From Globisporangium splendens (lineage: Eukaryota > Oomycota > Peronosporomycetes > Pythiales > Pythiaceae): a stretch of 64,000 bases of DNA. Position numbers and translations under genes: made by a program. Of the stretch, positions 30,342 to 40,573 are shown one piece after another (position 1 is the stretch's first letter; each line of letters begins with the position of its first letter). The notes under the pieces are model-generated. The model saw only the letters and a program-made list of their open reading frames with translations, ran no database searches and was not told the DNA's origin. Where the stretch lies: NCBI GenBank assembly GCA_006386115.1, contig VFIW01000021.1, forward strand, positions 372,001 through 436,000, read 5' to 3'.

Positions 30342-32888
30342 ATGGCGATCCAGAAGCAAGTGAGCAGCTACGATGCGAAGGACGAAGATCGTGCATCAAG
30401 TCAACCGCTTGTGCCGATGAAGCCGGTGTTCAATGATTCCAGCGCAGTCCCAGCATCACCGACGAAGAGCTGCGTGGACCCGCAGAACAAGACATCGCTT
30501 TTCTCTTTGCAAAACGCTACGCATGTTGGGATCTTCGCTGCCATGGCAGTCTACACATTCGGTCAGGTGCTGTATCTGTCGTCATTCATCCAGGATTACT
30601 TTGTGTCCGTTGCCAGTCCGTGGTGGGGCGTCGCGGTCTCACGCTTGCCGACAGGAGTGCTCTCGTTCGTTGGCGGACACTGGGAAATGCTGCGTCCGTC
30701 GTTCTTCATCGTCTTCGCTGTACCGCCGATCCTTGTGAGTCTCATTCTCATCGAATTGGCTCGAGATCATGTGAGTCGCCGCGTTGCCTCACATTCAGTC
30801 ATGCGCATTGGTGCTCTCATGCGTCGCAAGCCCCGAGTGTTTGGATTTCTCAGTCCATTCGGGTACGGAGAGTTACTGTTCCTGTTTGCTCTACTTGGCG
30901 GCAACATCGCGCTCTTCTGGTACGGTTGGATCTACACGCGGCAATACGTGCCACTTCCTGGTGAGCCTTACACGTTCGATACCGTGCTGCAGATCACAGG
31001 AATCGTGTTTGGGTACAACTGCGTGTTCAACATGGCGTTCCTCTTCCTGCCGTCGACGCGCAACTGCGCATGGATGGAGTTCCTCGACATCTCGTACACC
31101 AACGGCGTCAAGTACCATCGCTGGTTGGGTGTAGCCACCCTCGTCACTGGTGTCGCGCACGCCATGCCGTTCTACTGGTGGTGGGCACGGCTCGGTACGA
31201 TCTGGGAGATGTCACTGCCATGCTTTGACTGCGCGTTGGACTACTCTTCCAAGGGGTACGGCGTGTGGTTCAACGTGTTTGGCGAGATCTCGCTGTTCTT
31301 CCTCTTGCTCGTCGGCGTGACGTCCATCCCGTGGGTGCGCCGCAAGTTGTTCGAGACGTTCTACTACACGCACCACCTCTACATCCTCGGCGTCGTGTTC
31401 GCCGTCATGCACTGGGTCACATGCATCTGGTGGTTCCTCCCGACGCTCGTCGTGTACCTGATTAGTCGCTCGATCTCGACGTGGAACGCGCTGCACCCAG
31501 TGCAAGTGGTCGAGTTCACGGCGCTGGCCGACGACATTGTCAAGATCGTGCTTACGCGCTCGACTGCGGCCGGTGGTGGGGGCGAGTTCCAGATCGGCCA
31601 GTTTGTGTACTTGAACGTGCCAGCGATCTCGAAGTTGCAGTGGCACGCGTTCACGATCTCGTCGTCGCCGCGATCGAGCGCCACGACGTTCACGATCCTG
31701 CTCAAGTCACTCGGCGACTGGACGCGAGACCTGGTGGAACTCGCAGAGAAGACAAGCGCCATCGCCCACGTCAATGACAGCAAGCCGAGCGAGCAGCAGC
31801 AGCAACTACAGCCGACGATGCTTGTCGATGGGTTCTACGGCTCGTCGCTGCAATGCTACGAGGAGTTCTCGACTTTGTGTCTGATTGGCGGCGGCATTGG
31901 CGTCACGCCGCTCTTTGCGATCTTGGAAGACATCCTTGCAACGCTTTCAGTCTCAGACAAGACGGCGAACTCGCAAAGACGAAGAAGCCAACAGCAGCGC
32001 GTGCACTTTGTGTTCTCGTTCCGAGAGCTGTCGCTGCTGGAGGAGATCCACCCGGTGCTGTCGAAACTGACGGAACTCGATCCGGCGCAGCAGCACTTTA
32101 CGACGCACTTCTTTCTGACGAGAACCCCAAGCGACGCGGTGCGGAACACGCGCATCGACTATAATCGGCTATGTAATAGCGCCAATAACAACAACCAGAA
32201 CAGCTCTTTCGCCAAGTCCACTACTACACTTGATAGTGCACTCTATTTCACACCTCAGCCATTCGCAGAGCCGCTTCGGTCGCGTCGCGCGCGGATCATC
32301 GTGTACGTGGTGACACTGTGCTGGAGCACGCTGCTCGTGCTTTGGCTCGAGTACGGCGGTGGGAAGCTCATGCAAAGCGGCACGCAGTGGTGGCCGCTCG
32401 AGAACTTCGTCGAGGTCTCGGTGGTGTTTGCGATTCCTGTGCTGGTGTCGTTTCTCGCGCTCGCGGTGGACACAAAAATGTCCAAGTGGGACAACATGGT
32501 GTCCACATCGTCCAAAACGAAACGACAATTGCTATTTGGAGGACACTCGGATATCCAGAACTACCAAAGTGTCGATACGGTCGACGACGTGTCCACATCG
32601 TCAATGCTGCCGGTCAATTCGAGCGACGTCGTGACACTTGGGGACTTGCTCAGTGAGTACAGCGTCACCATCGGCGAGCGGCCCGACATGGCGCGCATCC
32701 TGACCCAGGTACATTCTGAGTTCAAGGCAGCAGCGCCGCGTCTCTGCAGCACCAACTCTGAAGCTCAAAAGCAGCAGATCGGCGTCTTCATCTCGGGTCC
32801 TGAAGCGCTCAAGAGCGCAACGGAAGAGACCGTGTCGCGACTCGGTGCACACGATTTCGACATTCACGAAGAGGAGTTTGAGTTGTAA
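30342..32888 (+). CDS. FRO/NOX-type ferric reductase B (848 aa), inverted twin
   Basis: Same length and domain order as the gene at 26880-29426: N-terminal helices, ferric-reductase haem domain (His at about 257, 270, 342/343 and 355), FAD motif HAFTISSSP (about 434), NADPH motif GGGIGVTP (about 515), two inserted helices, and SGPE near the end. The first 225 residues differ clearly from the twin (for example QVLYLSSFIQDYFVS against QVVYLSSLIKTNLVA). The remaining 620 differ at only about three positions, clustered around residues 403-409. It probably acts at the plasma membrane. The divergent N-terminus may alter targeting or interaction. The stop is TAA, while the twin ends in TAG. Confidence 0.92.
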   Translation: MAIQKQVSSYDAKDEDRASSQPLVPMKPVFNDSSAVPASPTKSCVDPQNKTSLFSLQNATHVGIFAAMAVYTFGQVLYLSSFIQDYFVSVASPWWGVAVSRLPTGVLSFVGGHWEMLRPSFFIVFAVPPILVSLILIELARDHVSRRVASHSVMRIGALMRRKPRVFGFLSPFGYGELLFLFALLGGNIALFWYGWIYTRQYVPLPGEPYTFDTVLQITGIVFGYNCVFNMAFLFLPSTRNCAWMEFLDISYTNGVKYHRWLGVATLVTGVAHAMPFYWWWARLGTIWEMSLPCFDCALDYSSKGYGVWFNVFGEISLFFLLLVGVTSIPWVRRKLFETFYYTHHLYILGVVFAVMHWVTCIWWFLPTLVVYLISRSISTWNALHPVQVVEFTALADDIVKIVLTRSTAAGGGGEFQIGQFVYLNVPAISKLQWHAFTISSSPRSSATTFTILLKSLGDWTRDLVELAEKTSAIAHVNDSKPSEQQQQLQPTMLVDGFYGSSLQCYEEFSTLCLIGGGIGVTPLFAILEDILATLSVSDKTANSQRRRSQQQRVHFVFSFRELSLLEEIHPVLSKLTELDPAQQHFTTHFFLTRTPSDAVRNTRIDYNRLCNSANNNNQNSSFAKSTTTLDSALYFTPQPFAEPLRSRRARIIVYVVTLCWSTLLVLWLEYGGGKLMQSGTQWWPLENFVEVSVVFAIPVLVSFLALAVDTKMSKWDNMVSTSSKTKRQLLFGGHSDIQNYQSVDTVDDVSTSSMLPVNSSDVVTLGDLLSEYSVTIGERPDMARILTQVHSEFKAAAPRLCSTNSEAQKQQIGVFISGPEALKSATEETVSRLGAHDFDIHEEEFEL
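31011..32887 (+). repeat. Right arm of the 1.88-kb near-identical inverted repeat
   Basis: Partner of 26881-28757. The two arms are separated by about 2.25 kb of more divergent sequence. Confidence 0.88.
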
Positions 32889-33287
32889 GACGCCGAAAAG
32901 AAATCCAGTCGATAGAGAAGATAGATAGAGAGACTGGTATGAGTAAGTCATTCAATTTTGTCGTGCGCTGCCAATAGATGCTTTTCAACGACGAGTAGTT
33001 TTTTGCCGTGTGGTGAAAACAGTTTGCCGAAAGATTGAGTCTCGGGACGCAGCTTCGTCAGCGCAATCGAGCACGAAAAGATGCAACAAAAGAAGCCTCG
33101 ACGCTTTCAACCTGTTGCTGCCATTCTTAGTTGCAAATACGTTCAATGCTGCATTTATATGCAAGGACTTCGAATTCTCTGCTCAATGACCTACATGTCG
33201 AAGCAAATCGTTTCTGCCCTAACTCACTAACAACCGCCAAAATTTCCTCGTCATTCTCTTTCCAACACTTTTCGCCACCAAAGCAGA
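32889..33287. other. Region between convergent reductase B and MINPP-A
   Basis: 400 bases between stop codons. I see no gene, RNA or repeat beyond a short GATAGA run after the reductase stop. Confidence 0.4.
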
Positions 33288-34920
33288 CTACGCCGTAACC
33301 TTGCAGTCGACGTCATAGTCGTACGTGTTGAGGTAGTAGCTCCACAATTGCTCCACTTTCGAGAGTTCGCAAAACACTTTGCCGTCGCAGCCAGGCAGCG
33401 CTGCGATCTTCTCGTTCACGAGCACTTGCACAAAGTACGCGCTGGAGTTCGTGTTGCTCTGGTACAAGCGAAAGTCGAGGTTCGCCGCGAGTGGCGACAG
33501 ACGCGACGTGCGGAACCCACGCTGGTCGATCTGGTCCGCCGAGTACGTGGCCAGCAGCGGCGTGCGGTCGCCGTATCCAAGCAGTGTCATCAATGGTAGC
33601 GTCGTCTCGGCGTGCGCAAAGCGGAAGTTGCCGACGACTGGCGTCGTGCCGGCGATAAAGTCCTTGATGTACTTGAACACGTCCTTGAGGAGCACGGCCG
33701 CGATCTCGTAGTTGATCTTGTAGCCGGCGCCCTGCTCGTAGAACGATTCCATGTCCTCGGCGTAGTCCAGCGAGTCCACCAGTGGCTTGGTCACAAGCGT
33801 GCACCAGTTGGTGTACGTGTTGTACAGCGCAATGTCGAATCTGGAAGCATGCGTGCAGAAGCGTCAGCAATCCCAGCTATGAAGGTATGACACTGTTAGT
33901 AAGTACGTACGCGCATGCAGAGAAGGCCGATTCGACGTCGGTAGCCGTGATGTCTGTGGACGAGTCCAGATTGAGCTTGGACTTGAGGATCGCGATGTTG
34001 GTGTCCATCTTCTTGGACGCCTTGTACACCGTCAACTCGGCCAACGCGGTCTCGTTCTCGGCCACCTCGCTGTTGTAGCGCGGGCACTCGTCAAAGTAAC
34101 GAAGCAAACGGTCCTAGTGTAACGGGAATACTCGGTTAGAGAAGATCACACATAGATCAAACGAGGGTAGAGCGTTCGTACTCCGGTCTTTGGGTGCTCG
34201 ATGTACTGGACATCCTGCGGGTTCGTGAAGAAGGACTTGGCGAATCTATAGACAAGCATTGCACGTGTGAGACCAGCAGCAGCAATGGCAATACCCAGCA
34301 ATACGAGAGACTTACGAGGTAGCGCTGTCCTTGGTGCGTGACTTGTACGTGTGCTGGAAGATGAACTTGCCCGCGACGTACTCGGTGGGCAGGTCGGTCC
34401 CAACAGTGTCGCGCGTGCGGCTGCCAAACTTGAGGAGCTCTTGAGCGCCCGCGGGCGCGAGGTTGCCTTCGACTGTCAGGTTGTACGGCAGCGAGTAGTT
34501 GCGGAGCCACGCGGGGATCGTGCTCGAGTAGTTGGCTTGCAGCTTCGTGAGCAAGTCGATGATCTCCTGCGTGTTGCCCTTGGTCGGGAAGCTGCGCATC
34601 CATGGCACAAGTCAATTAGAGGCGTGGATAGAATGCAATAGTTGATAAGTTCTCTTGCAAAGGACGTACCGAGTTCCGTGGCGGTTGACTTGCTGGACCT
34701 GTACGAGCGTGAGGTTCTGGTGCTCCAGTTGGGACTGGAGCTTGGCGCGTAGCACGTCGACCTCGTAGTCGTCGGCGCTGCGCTGGTCCCAGTACGCCGT
34801 CTTGGTCGCGAACGACCGCGGGTTCACGGGGCGCTGCGGGTTCTGCTGTTGCTGCTGCTGGGCGGACGCAGTGAGCGCGGACGTGGCGACGAGCGCCGCG
34901 ACGAAGCACTTGGCGAGCAT
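33288..34920 (-). CDS. Secreted histidine acid phosphatase, MINPP/phytase type, MINPP-A (448 aa)
   Basis: Branch 2 histidine phosphatase expected to remove phosphates from inositol polyphosphates, including phytate, outside the cell or in the secretory route. There are five exons (34920-34670, 34591-34316, 34245-34182, 34113-33911, 33840-33288), all in frame. A signal peptide (MLAKCFVAALVATSALTASA) is followed by a short Gln run. The catalytic RHG motif (NRHGTRFP, about 82) is split by intron 1. The proton-donor motif is FAHAET (about 340), the HAE form typical of MINPP rather than the HD form of classic phytases. Several Cys and N-glycosylation sites (NYS, NLT, NSS) fit secretion. The start at 34920 is preferred because it begins the signal peptide. 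The paralogue is at 47202. Confidence 0.92.
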
Positions 34921-36113
34921 GACTTTCACTCTGGTTCTGGGGACTGGACGGGGCTCCGACAGCGCAGATTCGCGAATGAGAGCGCGATTAACGGCCGCAG
35001 GCATGGCCACGGCGCGCTGCGGCGGAGCGACGACGCGAATCTTGAGAGCGGTCTTATGATGGTGCACGTCCAGGATGAGCTCCTCTCATAAAAGGGCCAT
35101 TGGGAGACAGACTGGTCGATCGAGCAAATCCCGATGTGCAGCACATCCTGTCGAAGTTGATAGTATATGTTTCTAACTGGTGATGTGTCTGTGATGATAT
35201 TGATCATGGATGTGGAGAGTAATATTTGCAGTGGAAGCGTTGTCTTTGAGGGAGTGACGATGCGTCTTCTATGAGAGGGAATCCGTTTGGACATTCTGCA
35301 GCATCAGCTGGCGCATCTGGCTTTTCGCGAGTCAAACAAACCAATCGATTGCGGATCCGAACCAGTTTGGCGACGAGCTTCCTAGTCAAACCGTTGTGCA
35401 GGTGACCGGGATTTCTCGTTGGTGAGGACTTCAAAGCAGCCGCTTTGGTCTTGCTCACATGCTGGAGATTCGACAAGTTCTGTCGAATGCGACAGAACGA
35501 CGCAGTGGATCCTGCTCAGATGGAGACGCGTGCCCAGTGCGCGAGAGAAAGGCGACGCTCGACTAGGACCTCTGCTAGAGGACACTTGAAGGAGCAAGAG
35601 GAAGTGTCGCCGCGTCCACTAAAACCAGGGTGCAGTGGTGTATATCGAGCATCTAACCGCAGTCGTCACCTTCGAGTTTCCTGCCTGAAGTCAAACGCGA
35701 TTCACTGGCACATTGTCGAATCTGTATTCCGATTGCTAGGAGAAGTGTGTAACGCAGGATTTTTCTTAATTCAGACAGCACCACTGAATCTGGACAAGAA
35801 TGGACACTATGACAGGCGCCGACATGAGGCGAGCATCCGACCCCATTTGATTGTGAAGCACGCGACGGGCACGAGGATGGAGACGATGAGCAAGTGATTA
35901 AAGTTTACGGTGTCCATTAAATTCCGACTGTATCAGAACTGAATCTGGCTAGAAGATGGACAGCTTGGCAGCATAAGGCTGCATTTGATCCGTTTGATGG
36001 CGTAATGAAGTTGATGAGCAACAAGAGATTCAAGCTAGTCAACCAGCTGAGTAATCGGTTAACTCCCTTACTTTTGCAACCGATTAAACACACATCAACT
36101 CGGTCAACAGCAA
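34921..36113. other. 1.2-kb region without a clear gene
   Basis: Contains the MINPP-A promoter on its left. A 150-codon plus-strand frame (35445-35897) has no recognisable domain and irregular composition; I do not call it a gene. No RNA gene or repeat is seen. Confidence 0.4.
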
Positions 36114-38489
36114 CTACAATTCAAATTCTTCTGCATGGAGATCAAAGCGGTAGGCGCCAATGCGTGCCATCGCGTACTCGGTCGCGGTCTTCAGTGGCTC
36201 TGGACCCGAGACGAAGACGCCAACGACGTCACCAGTGGCGGTGGTCGAGGGGTGCTGCGTTGCCACGAACGCCTCGTGGCCACGAACCACTTGCTCCATG
36301 ATGTCCTCTATATGTGGACGGTTGCCGAGCGTTACGTCGTACTCGGCCACCAAGTCTCGGAGTGTGTGCAGATCACCATTGATGTGGACGTGTGGCATGG
36401 CGGCGGGCGACAGCATGTGCGCTTCATGATTTGCTGTCGTTTTGTGAGCCTTTACCTTGTATTCGAGCCACACGAACAAGTACGTGAGCGGCGCGAAGAC
36501 AAAGAGCACACAGATCTCGACGGCGTACTGCAGCATCCAGTACTCAGACGCTTCGCCACCCTTCATGATCCGTCCGTTGCCGTATTCCAGCCATGCCACG
36601 AAGAACACGGAGAGGAAGAAGATCACAAAGTACATCACAGGCTTGAAGCCAGCAGTTCGGAGCCTTTCAGAGAACGCTATTGGGGTTTTCGGCGGCGGTG
36701 ACGCGTTTACCGTGGACTTTGGACCGAGGTCGTCCCTCTTGCCGCCAACACCATCAAAAGCAATGCGCTCGTGATCAATTTGTTGGTCGAGCGCGATCTC
36801 GCTGGGGACTCTGGTCAAATAGAACTGAGCGCTGAAAAACGATTCATTCGGGTCCACTTCGCGGAGACGCGCCAGAACTGGATGCAGTTCCTCGAGAAGC
36901 GAGAGCTCGCGGAACGTGAAGATGAGGAACACTCGCTGGTTCAAAGGCTCACCGTGCGAGAGTTTGGTGACCATGTCCTCCAGGATGGCGAGGATCGGAG
37001 TCACACCAATGCCACCAGCAACTAGGCACACAGTTGGATATGCTTCGTACTTGTCGAGGGACTCGCCGTAGTAGCCATCCATGTACATCGTAGGCACAAC
37101 ACTCGTGCTCTTGCAGTCCTCAGCATATTCGGTCAAGGCGGTAGTCCAGTCGCCGAGCGACTTGAGCAAGATGGTCAGCGTCGTCGCGCTGGCTCGAGGC
37201 GACGAGGCGATCGTGAACGGATGCCATTGCAACTTGGAGATCGCCGGCACATTCAAGTACACGAATTGGCCGATGTGGTAGCTCCCGTCGTCGTGTGGTG
37301 ACCGCGCGATGACGATTCTGATGATCCCGTCGGGCAGTGCCGTGAACTCGGTCACATGAACGGGCCAAAACGCGTTCGAACTGGACACGGCGCGATCGAT
37401 CAAGTACACGAGAAGTGATGGGAAAACGAACCAAGTCGTGGTCTCCCAGTGCAGCACCGTGAAGAGAACGCCAAGCGGGAACAAGTGGTGCACGTAGTAG
37501 AACGTCTCATACATGCGTCGACGAATCCATGGCAGCGACGTGAGCGAGATTGCCAAGAACATGAGCAATGCGAGCTCGCCGTAGAAGTTGAACCAAACGC
37601 CTTTGCCTTCCTCTCTGTCGCCGATGCCGCAGTTGAAGCAAGGCAACGACTCGTGCGTCCAGACCCCGTCGCGAAGCCACATGTAATAGTACGGACACGT
37701 GTGCGCCACTCCCGTAAGCACGACCATCACGCCCGCCCAGCGGTGGTACTTGACGCCATTCGCGTACGAGATGCCGAAAAACTCCATCCACGCGCAGTTC
37801 CGCGTCGCTGGCAGGAACAGGAACGCCATGTTCCACACACACGTGTATCCGAGGAGCAGTCCAAGCTGGTTCATGTAGGCATCAAAGTCACGATCCTCGG
37901 GGGCGATGTACCCGATGTACGCGTCGAACTGGTACCACGAGACCAGGACATTGCCACCGATGAGGAAGACGACGAGGAAGAGCAGCTCGCCATAGCCAAA
38001 GTAGCTCAGTTTGCCAAAGAAGTACGGTTTGCGACGAAGCACCATCGCGATCTTCAGGATGTAGCGCGACGTGATGCGGCGCACGTTGAACTTGCGGAGA
38101 AAGGCGATGGTGACCATACTGAGCGCGAACGGCGCAAAGAGCCCGAGAAACAGGTACGTTGGCAGGTTCATCTCGCCATGACCTCTCGACATCTCGGGGT
38201 CGGCTTCGAGCTCTTCTTCGGACGGCACTCCCCACCACACGCCGATCTTGGGGTCCAACACCCAATAGTACGGCGTCAGATACACAACCGCCGCGACGAC
38301 GTACAATCCGATGCATCCGAGCGTGAGAGCTTGCGCGATGCTTCCGAGATACCAGTACTTGGCACTCCATGATACTGACTCGGTCGCGCGTCCGCGTGAA
38401 CCTTGGTTCTTTGTGCCACCTCCATGAGGCGTTTTCAGGCTCGCATACTCGACTGGGTCGGGTGTTAGTGGTTGGGAAAATGACGTCAT
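36114..38489 (-). CDS. FRO/NOX-type ferric reductase C (791 aa)
   Basis: Third member of the reductase family in this window, more distant from the twins but with the same plan. The N-terminal helices are followed by WMEFFGISYANGVKYHRWAGV...GVAHTCPYYY and FYYVHHLFPLGVLFTVLHWETT with the haem histidines, HPFTIASSPRAS for FAD, AGGIGVTPILAIL for NADPH, two helices inserted in the NADPH lobe (VMYFVIFFLSVFFVAWLEYG and the next), and VFVSGPEPLKTA near the C-terminus. It is one exon. The frame is open further upstream but the first ATG is at 38489 (MTSFSQPL). It is probably a plasma-membrane Fe(III)-chelate reductase. It shares the C-terminal FDLHAEEFEL pattern with the twins (FDIHEEEFEL), suggesting a conserved sorting or binding tail. 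Confidence 0.92.
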   Translation of the reverse strand: MTSFSQPLTPDPVEYASLKTPHGGGTKNQGSRGRATESVSWSAKYWYLGSIAQALTLGCIGLYVVAAVVYLTPYYWVLDPKIGVWWGVPSEEELEADPEMSRGHGEMNLPTYLFLGLFAPFALSMVTIAFLRKFNVRRITSRYILKIAMVLRRKPYFFGKLSYFGYGELLFLVVFLIGGNVLVSWYQFDAYIGYIAPEDRDFDAYMNQLGLLLGYTCVWNMAFLFLPATRNCAWMEFFGISYANGVKYHRWAGVMVVLTGVAHTCPYYYMWLRDGVWTHESLPCFNCGIGDREEGKGVWFNFYGELALLMFLAISLTSLPWIRRRMYETFYYVHHLFPLGVLFTVLHWETTTWFVFPSLLVYLIDRAVSSSNAFWPVHVTEFTALPDGIIRIVIARSPHDDGSYHIGQFVYLNVPAISKLQWHPFTIASSPRASATTLTILLKSLGDWTTALTEYAEDCKSTSVVPTMYMDGYYGESLDKYEAYPTVCLVAGGIGVTPILAILEDMVTKLSHGEPLNQRVFLIFTFRELSLLEELHPVLARLREVDPNESFFSAQFYLTRVPSEIALDQQIDHERIAFDGVGGKRDDLGPKSTVNASPPPKTPIAFSERLRTAGFKPVMYFVIFFLSVFFVAWLEYGNGRIMKGGEASEYWMLQYAVEICVLFVFAPLTYLFVWLEYKVKAHKTTANHEAHMLSPAAMPHVHINGDLHTLRDLVAEYDVTLGNRPHIEDIMEQVVRGHEAFVATQHPSTTATGDVVGVFVSGPEPLKTATEYAMARIGAYRFDLHAEEFEL

Positions 38490-40573
38490 GGTCGAATTTG
38501 GCTTCGATGTCTTACTTTGCGCGCAAAATCGAGAGTGGCAAACCAACCGCTAGCTTCTGCGCCAAAGAAACTTTCAGGAGAAGTCGAAACAAGCAGCGTA
38601 GCACTCAGAACTCAAGCTCGTCTCAAGGACCAAGATGTGGTGGAGAAGTGATCTGGTGGTGGTGAAGTTGCTACAGAATAGTGGGTGGATGAGAAGAGCC
38701 GTAGCTCCAGATATTGGCGCCAGCAAATGCAAAGGACTGGAGATGGTGCAACGGACACGCACCGCTGCCGCTGCTGTTAATACAGCAGGCACCTCTGGAT
38801 TCCAGAGGTGCAACGACTGACTTTGCAGCTCACTGGTCTCAGGGTTTTGATACCTTGGACGATGATATTGCAATGTTCGTGGCACGCACCAGTTTCGCTG
38901 ATTGGCTTGCTTCGTCCCGCACGATTGGATAGCCGGGCTGCAGACGTCCGCCTTTGGCCAATGGCTTGAGGCAGCACCTCAGGCGCTATGCTGGTTGGTG
39001 CGTTAACGGACCCCACGTCGACGGTTTCCTTGACAGAGTGGGACCTCCAGAGCAATGAACAATGCGTCCTCCTCGTCCGTACTCGATCGAGCTCATCCCC
39101 GCTCACTGGACTGCTGTGGCGCGCGACCAGCAATTTTATCCACGCGTATGCGCATTTCTTTCAGAGAGTATTCTTGCGAATGACGCGACTATGACTCTAC
39201 AGACGCTCTCAGCATCAAAGCATCTAGATACGTATAGAGCAAATCCGCTCGCGTGTCATTCTGAAACTCGTGGTTTCTAGTTCGCTGTTGACACACAAAA
39301 TTGGCGTTCGTTTATGAACTTGTTATGCATGGATACACTATGGCCATCACTCTGGTTGAAGGTCTTCATTTATCGTTCGTACCAGTGTCCGCACCTTGAT
39401 CTTGTCGCTTTTGAAAGTCACGTCCCTGTTTCCGATTTGCATTCATGCATCCATGTAGAAACTGGCAGAAGGCACACTCACACCGATGTTTACATTTCTG
39501 GCGTGATTCGACGAGGACCAAACTTGCAGCTCATCCCGTCATCCAGCATAGAAAAAGCGCCTCGGCTCACCAGGAGGTGAAAAACGACCGTGCTTGGGTT
39601 AATCAGCCTGGACGCTTCTTTAGTAAACTGTTGGTCGTGCAGCAAGACCATTCGTCCAAGACTCGCAATTTGTTTTGCAATACGCCTAGGTATTTCGAGA
39701 ATACTGTTACTTCGCTGGCAACTGACGCATAGAACGGCAAAAGGGAATGCTCGAGTCGTGCGCAATACAGCTCTTGTAGCGCTAGCTCATTCTGTTCCCT
39801 TTGGGGTGTATGTGAACCACACGGTCATCAAAACCTGACTGACAATTCGACGCTATGTGCTCTTTCTCTCTTGGTGTGATATTTGCGTCGTCGTTTCGGA
39901 AGGATACAGGATGTGGTGGCCTGATGCCGGGACACCTTTCAATGCTATTGGTTCAAGGCAGACGTCCATGTATGTCAAGTATCCAATCACACTCATGCCA
40001 ATCAATGCGGTTGGTCTTTGTCCACCAGTCGCCGATCGTTTTATACGCTGCCGCACACGAGACTCCAGTTGTTGTAGGACGCAATATCTTGAATTTCAAG
40101 CTCTCTGTCTACTATTGTGCTAAAGAGGAAACGCTGTCAAACGTTGGAGACTAATAAGAGAGCTATCTGGGGTCTTGGAATTCGAGTCACTGAATTAGCA
40201 TTGTTTGCATGGTGCCAGTCAGCTCTCTCCATCAGTTTTAGATGGGTCTATCGGGTCTAAAAGTTGCGAATAACATCATTGGTATGGACTGTCCGCTTGC
40301 GCCACGATGTGATGATATATATCTGTAGATGAGTGTGGAAGTTCTATCTGTCGCGAAGACCATGAACGATGCGATGCACCTGCAGAGCAAAGGACCATTC
40401 TAGTTGCGGTGTTGGCTGCAATCCTCGCAAAGCCGCATGAATAAACGGTTGTTAAGTTGATAGCAGAGTGCATACACCGGATATTAACTGCTTCAAAGGA
40501 TCCTATTCGGTATTAGCCTCTTATTCCAGAAATCTAAAAGGCTAAACGGTCAATTGTCTGCCACGAACAACAT
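38490..40573. other. 2.1-kb gene-poor stretch
   Basis: Only short frames occur on both strands, none with a recognisable motif, sensible start context and splice structure together. I see no terminal repeats or RNA genes. It may hold degraded transposon sequence, but I cannot show that. Confidence 0.4.

Noticed and set aside
26880..32888. The inverted reductase pair read as a large transposon with long TIRs
   Set aside because: The repeated part is coding sequence of a conserved enzyme ending exactly at the stop codon, with no target duplication or mobile-element gene between the arms.
35445..35897. 150-codon open frame between MINPP-A and reductase C
   Set aside because: No recognisable domain, patchy composition, and no matching splice structure or start context; more likely chance.
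38777..39838. Several 80-118 codon frames on both strands downstream of the reductase C start
   Set aside because: Overlapping frames on both strands, none with a known motif; left as gene-poor sequence.
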